Origin: Anarhynchus alexandrinus
Taxonomy: Eukaryota; Chordata; Aves; Charadriiformes; Charadriidae
Direction: 5' to 3'
Assembly: GCA_008711295.1 (NCBI GenBank)
Contig: VUYV01000088.1
Span: 958,096 to 1,022,095 of the forward strand
DNA: 64,000 bases
The notes beneath the pieces were generated by a model. It did not search any database and was not told where the DNA came from. It was given only the letters and a program-made list of their open reading frames with translations. Positions within the stretch are counted from its first letter, which is position 1. The number at the start of each line of letters is the position of its first letter. Of this stretch, positions 24,756 to 38,096 are shown in pieces. The position numbers and the translations under genes were made by a program.

Positions 24756-25589
24756 CTCTAGGGTGCCACCAACATAGTTGTCTAAGAAAGCTGGGACAAG
24801 CAAGATGGATGCCATGCATGACTGAAGAATCTTAGAGTATCCTTACTTTACTGTATTTGTTACAGTAGCCCTAAAAATCCCTCAAGACCCAAAAGGTCCT
24901 TGTATTAATTTAGAATTAAAATTCTAATTAGAAAATTTAGAATTAAAAAAGATTGGGTTTTAGTTCTCCAAAAATTGATGATTTGTGGTTTATTACAAGA
25001 TTCAGTGGCTGTTTAGAACAAAGCAGATTAATTGACTTTATACACACACCTTAGTTCCAGATTCCTCATTCCTTAACTATAAAACAGACACTCCAAAGGA
25101 AAAACTACTAGCACCAAAACTGAGTGGAAAATTACTTAAGAAATAAGTATGGCTGACAGGTGAGGGAAGTTTTTAAAAGTTGTGTTGGATACCTGAAGAA
25201 GTGGAGTTTTGCACTGACAAAAGGTGTTTTTTTCATTTAAAAAGCAATCCTGGCTAAGAGGGAGGTGAAGTCTGTGATAAAAAATAATGGAAAAAATACA
25301 GAGCCTGATAGCAATGAATAAAATCGGTATTAGATAATGGAGAGAACTGATAAAGAAAACTAAAGGGATCAGTTGAAAATCTGTGGGTAATAGGGCAAAG
25401 ACGACAAGAAGTTCTTTAGGCAGGAACAAAATGCTTACAGTATTACAGAGCTATGGATGGTAAAACTGTTAATCTAGGTAGAGAAAAGGCAGAATTAAGT
25501 AAATGTGTCTGTTTTCTAAAAGAAGAATGAAATACTTTATTTTCTCTCACTTCTGAGGAAGGGTGCTAAACAGCAACACTAAATATTTT
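24756..25589. other. Unannotated AT-rich sequence
   Basis: No gene or repeat was recognised. Confidence 0.45.
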
Positions 25590-25745
25590 TAAATCTACAG
25601 AATTAGATAATTCACAGTCAAGAAGATTATTTATTTATGGAGCTGCCTGAATTAATCCATTTTTTTAGCAAATCTAAATATTCTGAGGAACTTCCACAAG
25701 CCTGAAGAAAATAGTCATGGCCCAACATTAACAAATAGTAAGTTC
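25590..25745 (+). mobile_element. Possible ancient CR1/L3 reverse transcriptase fragment
   Basis: The plus-strand frame near 25675-25735 reads SEELPQA, RK and WPNIN in positions that align with the GEVPEDW RKANVVPIF motif region of CR1-clade reverse transcriptases, with in-frame stops. The match is short. It may belong to the same decayed element as 26274-26531. Confidence 0.35.
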
Positions 25746-26273
25746 ATTGGCCTTGAACTTTAGTTAGCCCAAACCTCGCTTAGGAAAAATTTCTTGGATG
25801 AATTGAACTAAGATTTAAATTATAATTGATGCCAGTGAACACATCATTTTTCAAATGGTCCTGTGTCTTGATGAGACCATAAAATGTTTTCATAAAGTAA
25901 TTGTCCTCATGGAACATACTTAGATGATTTGTAGTTTCAGAGACGTTGCGTGCAGCTTGCAGATGTGACATGGCATCCACGGGCGCAGTGTCAGCTAGCA
26001 GCCAGGTGTGATGCCCGAGGTGTCTGAAATCGCGTAGCACCTCTATGTCTAGACAGCTGGATTGTCCCCTGGTGCCCACACTGGGTGGGATTTACTAAAG
26101 GCATCCAAAAATTAAAATGCTTGAGTTGGAACTAGATTGCTTGTAACGTCAACAGAGAAAAGAGGCACCTTCCCGTGTGCTTCAGCTGACCCAGCTGAAA
26201 CGCCTGTCTTAGGGTGAGGTGAAGCATCGCTGTAAGGTGCTGAGTTTCCCGCCATCAACTATGGGGAAAGACA
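25746..26273. other. Unannotated sequence between LINE fragments
   Basis: No recognised feature. The 99-codon minus frame at 25780-26079 has no known motif. Confidence 0.4.
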
Positions 26274-26531
26274 GTGAAACTGAAATTAGATGATATCAAC
26301 CCAATGCAGCACAAAAAGAATATTGACAATCTGGAAAGAGTTTGGGAAAGATCTATTGAAGCATTTCAAGGTTTGGAAAAAGTGCTTTGTGGTATGGAAC
26401 TAAAGAAGTACAATCAATTTTGTTTGTCCAGAAAGGTTAAGAGGTTGCAACCTATGATTTCATCTGAAGAAGAAGTATTTGATAGTAGGAGGCTCTTTAA
26501 TCTTCCAGAAAAAAAAAAAGGGGGGGGGTGA
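26274..26531 (+). mobile_element. Ancient CR1/L3 ORF2 C-terminal fragment
   Basis: An 85-codon plus frame contains DNLERVWERSIEAFQGLEKVL, which aligns with the LE+VQRR..K.I.GLE motif of CR1-clade ORF2, followed by an SRKVKRLQ segment matching SL.KRRLRG. It ends in an A run directly followed by nine G residues at 26520-26528. No 3' tail was recognised. Confidence 0.6.
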
Positions 26532-28348
26532 TCCCACCCCCCCAACATAACATCCAACAGCTGAAAGCTTAAACTAGCACAAAGAAAGTGCAGAAATGGA
26601 AGTGCACATTTTTTACAATGTGGGTAGCTGTATGGAGGAAGCTGTGTGACTGTCACAGCTAGTGACTGCCAGAGCTTATCTCAGGATATAGAGGCTTCTC
26701 GTTAACTTGAGTGCATATCTAAACGAAGTGCTACCATGCAAAGTGAAGAGATGAGCGTGGTTAAATTCCTGTTGAGATTTTGTGGCCTGGGATGCACCAA
26801 GCAACAGACTGAAGACTCACGATTATTCATTTTGGCTTCGAAACTTATGAATTTCAGAACCTGTTTTCGTAGGGTAGAAAAGAACCATTGTACATTTATC
26901 AGTGTTGCTTCAAGCTCCATAGAGGCCTGGGAGGAATTATTAACTAAGGCAAAAAGGAAGGTGAAAAATGGGGGAGAAGATAAGAGGGAGAATGAAGAAT
27001 AATTGCATAGAATTTTGACCCCCACTGCCATCCATTTTGTTAAAATAATTTTCATTTGGTTTTGGATCTAAAATTTATATTTTGCTTTATATCCAATTTA
27101 ATTTCTTTAAATTTTGGGGGAAAAGTATATTTTATTTTTATATATTTTTATTTACCTGACACTTCCTCTTTTTTTCTCTCTTTTTAGCCTTCCCTCTTTC
27201 ACCAAAAAAAAAAAAAAAGTTTAGAAATAGAAGACCAGAAAAGGAAGGATATTTTAAGCTTTTTAACAAAAAAGAATTTTTGGCTGGAAATTAAGTGAAA
27301 AGCACATTTTTCCTTTTCCTTCATGACATTGCACACATAAAAGAAAACAATACAATGAATTTTTTTTTTCAAAACTTAATGAACTTTGAAAAAAGTATAA
27401 GAAGTCTTAAATAAATAGAAACTCATGCCCTAGTATTTAATGATTAAATGATTTTCATGATACCTGTGCACTTTTGCCTTTTTTGCAGTACTTAGAAAAA
27501 AAACTTACCATAGGCTTATATCCACAAAGAATCAAGTTGTTTCTTTACATCTTTATACAGCAGCTGCTGCTGAAATGCTTTTATAAATGAGACTGTTTTA
27601 TAAAATAGCATCTTACAGGAGGCTCTTCTGTTCAGCTAGCCAGGAGTGCAGGCGTCCTTAACCCGCTTGGTATTATGTCTAGAAATTTTATATATATATT
27701 TTGCTTGCTGTTTACAGCCTTTTTTATTAGCGTGCCTTTTTTTTCAGTGCGCAGGTTTGTGGAGCAAGCAGCTGTTCATTTGTTTTGTCAGTAATGGAAA
27801 GAAGACTTGAACAGCTGATGACAGGTAATTTGGGCTGATGTTCAAGTTCTTATAATAGAACCGTGTAGAAAGCTATCACTTTATCTTACAGTGTCTGTAT
27901 ACGTGTGACAAGACTTTCAGAACAGAAGAAGAAATTTGCACTTCACAGGGTAAATAATAAAACATGAGAAAATAGTCAGTGGTGTTAAGAATGACGTGTA
28001 GAAAAGCTACACGCAGGAAGCCATTTCTGGTGCACAACAAGACGTTTTGCTGGTCGTACGCTGCTGGAATTTTTGATAAGGCTTCGTGACTGTCATGGGT
28101 TGGCACCTTTTCTATCACTTTTTAACATGTGTACAAATCTGGAGCGTGCTCAGAACTTTTGTATTCCTTTTTTGGAAAATTAGTAATGTTACCCAACTAC
28201 GGGGTTTCAGGACTTTCTAGGCAAATGTAGCACACTTGCATTTTGTCCAGTTGGAGCCCCATTTCCGCTTGTCATTCACTCTCTCGAGATTTCGCTTCTG
28301 ATGTGTTTTCTGGCAGTTCCTTGACAGCTCCTGAGTGTTTCCAGTAAA
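26532..28348. other. Unannotated AT-rich sequence
   Basis: No gene was recognised. A and T homopolymer runs occur near 27203-27218 and 27360-27369. Confidence 0.45.
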
Positions 28349-28891
28349 TCATCCCCGTACGTTCATGGCTGTCCTCTGTTCCAGACCTACTTCCATGCAG
28401 GAATTTGTGTTTCCATCATCCCTCAAGGGAAGCTGTTCCTTCATGGCTTCCTGGAAATGGCAGTTGTAGTAATTACAGTTGTCCTCTACTTCTGCCTTGT
28501 CTGACCTTGAAAGTACCTTTTTTATACCCATCCCTGTCCTCTGCTGCTTGTCTCTGTCACTGGCAACCCTCTTACTGCCTGTCCTACCCAGAGTTCAGGG
28601 AGTTCCCTGTTACCTCTGTTGCAGCAGTATTTGGCTCCCCGCTGCCACTTTTTAATTCGTTCTGTCAGCTTTCCTACCACTGCTGGCTTCAAAAGTTTAT
28701 TTGCTGTAGGCAACAGAGAGTCCACATATGGAGTGCCTGGAGATGCTGTCCTGGCTGCTGCCCATGCCTTCTGTTAGTGTATGTCTCCAGTTGTTCAGTT
28801 GCTTCTTAGCTTTCTTATGAAGCTGCGAAAAAAGCTCTTTTTCATAGATATCCCCACACATTTGCATTGCAGATGGAGTGTCGGTCATCAC
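28349..28891 (-). pseudogene. Possible eroded coding remnant of unknown origin
   Basis: Three minus-strand frames follow each other with small overlaps: 28891-28697, 28725-28522 and 28531-28349 (64, 67 and 60 codons). All three are rich in charged residues, for example KLTERIKKWQRGAK in the middle one. The alternating frame order would fit a decayed CDS with two frameshifts. I recognise no family, and chance ORFs of this length are common in the window, so this is a weak call. Confidence 0.2.
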
Positions 28892-30709
28892 TTGTGATGA
28901 GTAACTGAGTGGTTTTGCTTAGCATCACAAAAAATTAAAATAGAAAATATGTTATAAAGAGTTCAGGTGATAGTACAATCATCAGAAGCCATATGCCACC
29001 CAGGAATGGCAAAAGCTATTTGTTTCAGCCGAATCCAGAGATCATGTAGCATATTCCTTATCATTATTTAATAGGAGGTAATTATTAAGTGTTTGGATAC
29101 ACAGAAATATATTCTGTAGCCGGTCGTGGCACTTGAAAGCTTGCCACTTGCATAGCGAAACAAACTCCAGACATATATTGGTACTCATGAATTACTTATT
29201 CGTTCTACTCTTCTCTGTGGCTTCTTCTTTCCAATTTAAGTGGTTTTGGCCTCATTGTGCTACATGGTGTGACTGAAAGGTCATTTCACAACCTGTTGCA
29301 TCCCCTGGTCGTCACTAGACTCCTTCTGGTGCTATGTCTCCATGTAGCAATTGGATTAAGAAAGGATCATACAGCTTAATGATCTGGAATGGGGATGTGA
29401 TTCTCGGAATGCAAAACAGAGGAGAAAAACTTGACGTAAGTTGTTGAAAAATTGAGAAGATAAAATAAAAAGGTACAAATAAAGGCAAAAAGGAAAGGTA
29501 GGGCAATGCGTAAACGGCAAATAGACAAGTCAATAATTAATGACAATAAAAACCAACTGGCTTAGAAGTGCAAGGCCTATTTTTTATTCTTTGAAGCTTT
29601 CCTCATTGGCCACTGTAACTTAAAAAGAAAAAGTTCTTGGATGTTTTTGTCCTTGGTAATCTTCAGCATGCCAATTCCTACCACAGCAAGAAGAATTTGT
29701 CAATATTCACACAAATAACCCGAACAGTACAAATATTGAAGTTCTTACTTCTGAGTATAAAGGAATATTAAAGCTATCTAGGTACATTTATTTTTTTTTA
29801 TGTATTGCTGTTGATTTGATGTTGTGCTTTTATTTAATCTTCAGCAAATTGCCCTTTTAATTTTAAACCCACATAAAGCAACCTCCAAAATTAAACAACG
29901 CTGTATTTCAGTCCCGGTAAATGGGACTATACGATTAATAATACATCCAGTGTGTTATTTTTGAAGAATAGAGAGTCGGTTATATATTTTTTTTTGTGAG
30001 CTGTATTGGGATTTAGCCACCTACCTTCCATTCACATTAATGGGACTCACGCAGATAAATTGCCCTCAACAACATAAGTTTTCACCCTTCGGTCTCAAGC
30101 TAGGCCCTCAATTACAACCTCAAGAACCAAACACACCCCGCAGTTATGAAAGACGTGTGCCTGAGCGTTCAGCATAAAGAGGGAAATATCAAAATAAGGT
30201 TATTTGGCAGGAACTGGGGAAAAAAAAAATATGTTATTTTATAAACGGCAGACAGGACAGATGGAACTAAAAGTCATGCGGCTGAGAGGAGGATCAAAGA
30301 AGAACAACTATTTCCTTGATGCAGGGAAGAGAAAGCAACAACAAAGTGTGCAGTGCAGCGTGTGCTCCTGACATGGCCGGGTCAGCCGGCAGCTTAGAGA
30401 AACTTCTGAGCAGGGTAAAAGGGACTAGAGTCAGGAAGAGGCAGACGCACGAATATCTTGAAAAGATGGAAAGAAAAAATGCAGGTTTAAAGTTCCTTCC
30501 CTGTAAGGTTTGCCAACTCTTAGACTTTCTTTACTATTATGAAATACATTAAATTCTTCTAATATTAAGGTGCTAGTACCAGCGGGTCTGATGATGTTTA
30601 TTTTCTAAAGGAAAAAAATGGGAAATAAGTCTAGTGGCAAAATATTGAGAAAAATGAACCTTCAGGTGAAAGAACTAGAGTGTTTGTACGTATTAGGGAG
30701 GGTGGTGCG
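28892..30709. other. Unannotated AT-rich sequence
   Basis: No recognised gene or repeat. Confidence 0.45.
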
Positions 30710-30764
30710 CAGGGAAAGAGAAAGAGAGAGACAGAGAGGGCAAGGGAGAGAGACAAAGACAATT
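30710..30764 (+). repeat. GA-rich simple repeat
   Basis: Imperfect GA/GAAA purine tract of about 55 bp (AAAGAGAGAGACAGAGAGGG and similar). Confidence 0.8.
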
Positions 30765-33700
30765 TAATCTATATTTAAATTATTTTTAACTGAGTCTATG
30801 ATTTTTATAACCTGACTTTTTCAATGCTGGAGTTGTATTTTGGTCACAGAGTCTTATCGTGCTCAGTCTTTTGCTTTTATTTTTTCAAAAAATATTTAAA
30901 TGACTTTAGAAATTGTATTAGAGAACAGAGCAGGCTGGCAAACCCCCAGGTTTTTCAGATGCTCAGTTCCTGTCCAGGATACATAATCCAGGATTCTGGT
31001 CTGGACATACTGACCCGTATGTCACAATGCACTTGTGTATGTGCCCCACTTGGCGTGAGTCAGCCCTCCATAAAGCCCCACAGTGAAATCCACTGCACCG
31101 TCCCCCAGTGGCCACCTGGCCATCGTTCTACACGAGAACGGCCGTGCAGCCGGGATCCAGTAGGTTCTTAAATGCATATTCCCAGGAAATAGCAAGATGG
31201 TGGCTTTAGCCTCCAAGATTAAATGTGTTTAGAAATGGTCCCTAGAGAACTGTTTCCTCAAGATATATGTTTTAGCGAGTGCTTCACAGCTACGTGTTTT
31301 TTGGAGGGAAAGAGGACTTTTAAAATAGATTTTTTACATTTTTTTCCTCAACCCAAATGCTATTCAAAAGATGAATTAAGGCTTGAGTGCAGTTACTTCG
31401 TCCTTTTCCAGAATATAATTTTATTTTATTTTTATTTAATGTATTTAGGTTGGTGGATAGGTAAATGATTGTAACATGAACCTGCTTCTCATTGATGAAT
31501 GTGTCTAGAAGAATAAAGGAAGAAGAGAGGGCAAGAGGAATGGATATTAAAGTGAGCAATATATTTCAGTGTTCCTTTTGCTGTTCCATTAATGGTACCC
31601 AGGAGAAGACCCATCTTACATTTCACAGCAGTTCTTTTTTTCTCCCATTTCCATTTCCCTCTCGAGCATCATTTACAGAAAAAGTATATCCCTAATATTT
31701 TCTATAGACTTTGACTTGGCAATTCATTATTTGCCACAAACTAATTTTTGTGTGTGTGTGTTTCTGGAGTTTTACTTGTATTTTTACTGTCTGTGGGCTT
31801 GAAGCACAAATTATATATTCATTGATAGCAATGCATTTGCACAGTAGAAAGCTTGCTGCCTTCTGCCAGTGCTCCTTTCAAATGACTCATGGATTATTCA
31901 GGTAAAATAATAATTATCTCCCAAGAATTAAAATAAAAATAATCTGTACTGACTGTCACTGCCTTATCGTAATGTTGGATAACAGGAGAAGTTCAAATGA
32001 ACATTTTTAGTTTCTTTCTGTCTGCTAATTTGCAGCTAAGATTACATTTCTGTGATTCTCATCTCCTATGGCTCAAGATTTCTGACATTTGTGCCTGCCT
32101 CCTGTTCTACCCCCCAGACTCATTCATGCACTTCTTGTGCTGAAGTGAATATATAGAATGGGAATACAAATTGAACAACAGCAAAACCGATCAAGAACAT
32201 CTGGTCTTTGGAGGAAAAGCACTTTTCACATAATCCTGTTGTTGCTGAAAGAACAGGGAGGATTTCCACTGACATTAATAGCAGTTGGAGCAGATTCAAG
32301 TGTGGGTTTAGCAGAATGGTGAGGGAAAAGTGCTCTGGTGATTCCTCCCCACAGTCTGCGTTATCCAGGAGCCCCCTCTTCCAAAGGGTGGTGCATGATC
32401 ATGGCCGTGCAACCTTCCCCTCTTGGAGGGAATATTTCACAACAGGGCTGTTTCCAAGGATCTGCATCATTATCTCTGGGTGAGCTTGGAAAATCCAAAC
32501 CCCACAAATTTCTACCCAGTCTATTTCAGATATTTCGCAGTTTTGTGGGTGTTTGTACCAAAGCGGTGTGACGCCTTGTTAGCAATGAAGCAGTTACGTG
32601 CTAAGATTTATAATCAGACTGGAATCCAAATTACACACTGATGTTGTGTAATTCAGCTCCAGTGCTGCGGCCGAGGCTGGTATCATATGGCAGTTTGCTA
32701 TTATGGAAATTACCTCAGACTGGTGACGATGTTAAATGTCTGCTCATATGTTCAGCTTATGTGGGAATTTCTTTGTTCCCCAAACCACGACTGTGCAGGA
32801 GAAGAAGAGCAAAACCGAGTCTGCTTAACACCTCTCAGTAACACGGAGCGTGGTGCTGTGTGGGTGACAGCCGTTGTAAGCCATTTGAAAAGAGGAGCTT
32901 GAAACCTGGATTTAATAAATTCAGTCATCATTTTTCTAACTTTGTTTTATGACTTTTTGCCCAGCTGCAATAGGTAGAACATCATCTGGAAATGCTGCAA
33001 TATGTAATTTTTCACTGGTGCTTTAGCAGTGGAAGATGGACCTCACCCAAAGTTGTGCGTAGAGAGCTGTGAAATGTGGCACTCGACTCTCTCAAAGAAA
33101 CAGTTTTCTTCACTGAATGTGGATGCTGAAAATCAATTATATGTAGATTGGCTATGAGAGAGACAAGCTGTTCTGTTGATTTAGGCATGACCTGTGTGGC
33201 GACGCTTCATCTCCCACTGAACTAAATATTCTTTCAAATGACATATTAATGGGAGGGCATCCAAAATACTTGCTAGGCAAATGAATGTGTAATAGCCAGA
33301 TGGTTTATTTGGATTTTCAGTAATCCTCAGAGGATCAGAAAAGGGATTTATTTAGGATTCAGTAAGTTATGGCATGCAGTTACCTGTGTTAAAGTGTCTT
33401 GAAATACAGGAGGTTATAATTGCAGATCTGTTCTGTTCTGTTCTTATTCTGCCCCATTTGTAAAGCACTGCAGAAAACGTCAGCTGACTTCTCATGGTGT
33501 GGTAGGAGCACAGGTAGGGGATGTTGTAAATGGGGTTGTAAAAGAGATGGCGAAGCAAATTACCCAATAATCCCTTCTGCTATTCTTAGGACTATTCAAA
33601 TCTTTCATCCCACATCAAATTCCTTCTATTCAAAACTTAGCATAAAGACCATAACACATTTCTCAGAAGGTGGAATAAAATTTACCTCGTGAGCCTACCT

Positions 33701-36069
33701 ACATAACTCTTTTTTAATACATGAAATGTATTTTGGGATGTCTTCTCTTTACTTGAACATATTGTGCTGCGACAGAAACTTCTAATACAACGCTGTACAG
33801 GCTTGCTGTTCATGCTTTTAGCTCTGTACGTGTCTGGTCAAATGTCCTCAGCATATGCACACTCTCTGCAGCTGGGAGAGTGAGCCGCAGATGTTACATT
33901 TATATAAAGGCTGGCTTTTCTCCACCTGGTTCCCTAATATACAGATGTATTTTTTTTTCCTCCATGAGCCTGAATGGTTCCCTTTGATGCTACTGTATAT
34001 TCTGCATGGAGGGGAAAAGGAAATTGAGTTTCACTGAATGACGGGTTTTGTCTGGAACACATTTCTGCTGGGGAAAATTGAACTGTTTCTGAAGCATTTC
34101 AGAAATTCAGGTCTTCTGTAGACCAATAGCGCTGCCACTGTGTGTTCCACTGGCAGCAATAGTGGGCCAAAATGATTCCTGTCTATGGTACAGTTAGGAA
34201 ATCAGCAAAACACTTAAAAACCAAATGTGTCACTCAAGCAAAATGATGAAGTCTAAATTCTGTAGAATTCAGGAAAACCTCTCCAAGGCTGCTTGCATTG
34301 GGTTTGTCCCAGCTCTTACAAGTTATTGGGGAAAACCTTGCCTCACACACCCAAAGTTCTACCGCTGGGAAAGCACAGCAGGATCACATATTTACTATGG
34401 CTGCTGCTTAGGAAGTCTCTCTCTTGAGTAATTCATAAAACAACCATTCGTACACCTAGGGTCTCTCTAGAGCCCAGTTTGTTGAATGAACTTAACTGAT
34501 TGTATTGAGTTTTATTACAACTTGTGCAGTGATGTAAGGGCATGGCAGTAAGAGTACACTGAATTCATTCAGTTTTCACAATGACAGACAACTGGATAGT
34601 CTACAGAGAAGACTGATCATAGGATTTTCCTCCTACTGACTTGCAAGTCCTACACAATGCGGCCTTGGCTTCTTTCCTTTTGGTTTCATGTACATGACTT
34701 AGCTCTTACAGGCAGATTCCTTGCCAGCTATCTGGATATTCTTGGAACATAGGAGCTGTCTGCTTGCTCTCCCACACGCTGGGGCTAGCCTAATCCCTAA
34801 CTTTTGTAATTGAAGGCCAAATCCTTTAACGACTGACTAGGCAGAGGAAGAGCCACAGGTCTGTGCTCAGGTTCTGCACCCGAATCTCACAGCAATGCCC
34901 GGTGGCAGCTCTGAGATACCTTCCTTGCTGGCAGACCCTGTGGGTTGGCTCTGACATCCCTGTGCTTGATAACTCTCCCAGTTGTGAACCACATCTGGGA
35001 GGGGCTAACTCTCCTTCTTGGTGTCCATAGAGACATCTGGAGATTTCAGCTAACACCAGCAGTTCCTTACCTATCTCTGAGCACCTGAATTTAAGCTGGG
35101 ACTGTGCTGTGTAGACCCTCTGTTGAATGCCTGCCATGTGGCAGGAGACCATCCATCATTAGTTATGTCTTATGCTGTATTACCCTCATTTTCTATGCAG
35201 TCACCTCTAGTGCTCCAGTCTGTAATCAGTGTTGTCCAGAATACCAGCGGCAAGTGGAGGCATCTTTGTGAACCAGGGCATAAAATTGTCTACCAGTCCT
35301 TGAATTTAGAAGGTAGTCCTTCCACCATTTATCACTTACCACTCACTCAGTTTCACTGTGAGCGATGTCTCTGCATGAAATGTGAGCCATAGCTATAAGC
35401 CGGATGTCAGTAAAAAGTGGATTATCCCTGCTTCAGCATCCCTTATTGTGATTCAATTTTCCTACATGATAGGCACTACTGTTCAACAAGTGGCACTGTC
35501 ACTGGTCGGCATTTGATTTAAGCAAACATTTTGAGACCATAAACTGGAGAGATGCTTGGTCAAACAATTGGTTAGTGGGTAGATGAAACTACTAATACAA
35601 ACACGCTGTAAGCTGGGAGTAACACTGGGAAAGCAGATGTATGTTTGAAGCCAATGATTTTGATTTTCATGAGTACATAAGGTAGGATATTTCTGAAAGT
35701 AATAGAGATTAAAAGTGTGGAGAGAAAATAAAAGCATTTTTTAAACAAAAGTGACTGTTTAGGGAAAGGAAAGCAATCATTTTTCTTGCTTAATCTGGCA
35801 ATAAGAAATTGGCTCGTCAGCATTTGATCTCAAAATTAATTCCGAGAATTCAGGAACAAAATCTCACACGAACCAGTGCAGCTCCTGCTTAAGTGGGGAG
35901 GTGTTTTTCCAATTGTTTTAACAGGCAATATCTAATATAAGTGCAAGTCTCCAGAGGTCAACAGAGTTTGCGGTAGTTATCAGGAGAAAATAGGCTTCAT
36001 GGTGAGTAGAGAAAACAGAATTCTTTTTAATATCCACAATATCATTTTAGTGTTTGATAAAAGATTCTG
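30765..36069. other. Unannotated sequence, about 5.3 kb
   Basis: No gene or confident repeat was found. Moderately GC-balanced stretches at 32540-33360 lack repeat landmarks. ORFs of 60-115 codons overlap in several frames and show no known domain. Confidence 0.45.
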
Positions 36070-36112
36070 TACACACACACGTATACACACATGTGCGCAC
36101 ACATGTACAGAG
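36070..36112 (+). repeat. Imperfect (CA)n simple repeat
   Basis: Short CA-rich stretch with GTATA and GTGCG interruptions. Confidence 0.8.
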
Positions 36113-36280
36113 ATATTGGTAATATGCTTCAAACAAAATAATTTTCTGCACGTATGACATTACAGTATATTTAGAAAGCTACAAAAAAAAAACCAGCAGC
36201 GGAAAGAAAAGAGAGAAAAAAACATGATTTCTTGTAAACTAAAGTGAAGTTAATTGTAGTCTCTTTTAGTTCACACCAAG

Positions 36281-36511
36281 GTTCTCTGGATATTAGGAAG
36301 AAATTCTTTACTGTGAGGGTGTTGAGACACTGGAACAGGTTGCTCAGAGAAGTTGCGGCTGCCCCATCCCTGGAGGTGTTCAAGGCCAGGCTGGATGGGG
36401 CTTTGAGCAACCTGGTCTAGTGGGAGGTGTCCCTGCCCATGGCAGGGGGGTTGGAACTGGATGATCTTTAAGTCCCCTTCCAGCCCAAACCATTCTATGA
36501 TTCTATGATTC
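36281..36511 (+). mobile_element. CR1 LINE, 3' end
   Basis: Plus-strand CR1 of about 230 bp. It starts near GATATTAGGAAGAAATTCTT and runs through CACTGGAACAGGTTGCTCAG, GGTGTTCAAGGCCAGGCTGG and CATGGCAGGGGGGTTGGA. It ends in the microsatellite tail ATTCTATGATTCTATGATTC. It is 5'-truncated. This is one of the best-preserved CR1 copies in the window, hence relatively young. Confidence 0.96.
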
Positions 36512-37689
36512 CACAGAACACTGCACGGATACAGAAAAACTACTGGCAGCCTGAGAAATGGTGTCAGTTTCTGACATTACTCAAGGCTGTGACAATCTTC
36601 CCATTGGCTTGCACAAAACCAGAATTACATCCATTGTGTTTTTCACATGACAAAGTACACACCTACAGCAAAATAAGCTTTCAGAGCCCTAGTCCCTTTC
36701 CTTTTGATTATCATTACTTGCCTTATCATCACTCTACCTTATTGTGGCGAAATCTTTAAACAATGTGTTCCCCTTCATCTCAAGAGGAAAAAGTTATACG
36801 TGTTTCTTTAGAATAAATCTGTTTTCTTACACAATATGATCAGTAGAGATCCTGAAGGGAAAAAGTTTCCCCTGAAGCCTGAAGTAGAGGTTGTTTTAGA
36901 ACATCCAGTAAAGCTATTCAGGAAGTGTTATGGACATAATCTGGTCTTAATAAATCCTATAAAAATCCGTGCAATGACAGTATTTTTTTTTCTTATATTG
37001 ATACTGAAGTATTTCAAATATAATAGTTACAAATAAAGGTTTATTCTGTGATGTCCTTTGTTGGTTTGGCAAAAAGTACTATGAAGACAAATTTCAGGAG
37101 CCAGTCTTCAGTAGGGGAGAGAGATTGTCATTGTTTGGAAAATACAATATGGTCAAAACTGTTAAAAAATAAGTGTGTGTCTAAATCGAGTACTCAGCAT
37201 AATTGGAATACTACGAATTTCCCCAGGAAAGCTGATCCTGCACCTGGTGTGATCGGAAGCTGTGGTCAAATACCTGATGAAATTCTCAGCTGGTTTAAGT
37301 AGATGTAATGACCCTGACAGATAGCTGGCATGGAGGAAAATTTACTCTGTTAACTTTTTGAAAGCAACCATTTTATTTATTCTTCAGCTCTGAGCATTTA
37401 TGTTCCAGCTGGTCTCAAAAATCACATAACTGGAAATCGTAAAGACATGCTGGGGAAAAAAAAAAGTGCCAGGAAACTTGGCAGGAAAAGAGACACTGCA
37501 AACTTGAAGCAGAAACTATGGCAACCTGAAACACTTGTTGGATGAAATGCACAGGATTTTTTGCCAGTGACATCTGGAGGACCAGGGTTTCACCTCGACA
37601 CTGCTGTCTTGCAGTGAGAGAAAGTATTCTCCCTCTTGATTTGGCACATGTGAGATGGCAACCCAGACAGCATCCACCCACGGGCTCTT
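36512..37689. other. Unannotated sequence between two CR1 copies
   Basis: No gene or further repeat was recognised. Confidence 0.45.
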
Positions 37690-38096
37690 TGGAGCACCCC
37701 AATAAAAGAAGGACATGGACGAACTGGAGCAAGTCCAGTGGAGCACACCATTGGTCAGGAGGCTGGAGTGCAAGGTGTATGACGAGTGTCTAAGGGAGAT
37801 GGATGTGTTCAGCTTGCAGAGGAGAAAGCTCTGGGGTATCCTCACAGGTGCACAGTGATAGGGTGAGAAGCAAAGGTCAAAAGCTGGAACACGGGACATT
37901 CAGATCAGATATGAAGAATGTTTATTTTCACCATGGGAGTTGTCAAAGACCGGAAAAGAGGTTGTTGATGCTCTCTAGAGATATTCAAAACTCAACTGGA
38001 CAGAGTCCTGCAACCCGATCTAATATGGCTTTGCCTTCAGCAAAGATGACCTCCAGAGGTCCCTCCCAACCTGAATTATTCTATGTTTCTATGATA
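37690..38096 (+). mobile_element. CR1 LINE fragment with 3' tail
   Basis: Plus-strand, 5'-truncated CR1 of about 400 bp. It begins in ORF2 (GGACATGGACGAACTGGAGC region; family MD.LERVQ), passes a GTCAGGAGGCTGGAG segment and CTTGCAGAGGAGAAAGCTC, and ends with GACCTCCAGAGGTCCCTCCC and a TCTATGTTTCTATGATA tail. The divergence and internal deletions indicate an intermediate age. The terminal region resembles the subfamily that ends GAGGTCCCTTCCAACC. Confidence 0.93.

Noticed and set aside
28090..28108. Reverse LTR end (TGTCATGGGTT)
   Set aside because: The match is about 11-15 bp only and no LTR body follows.
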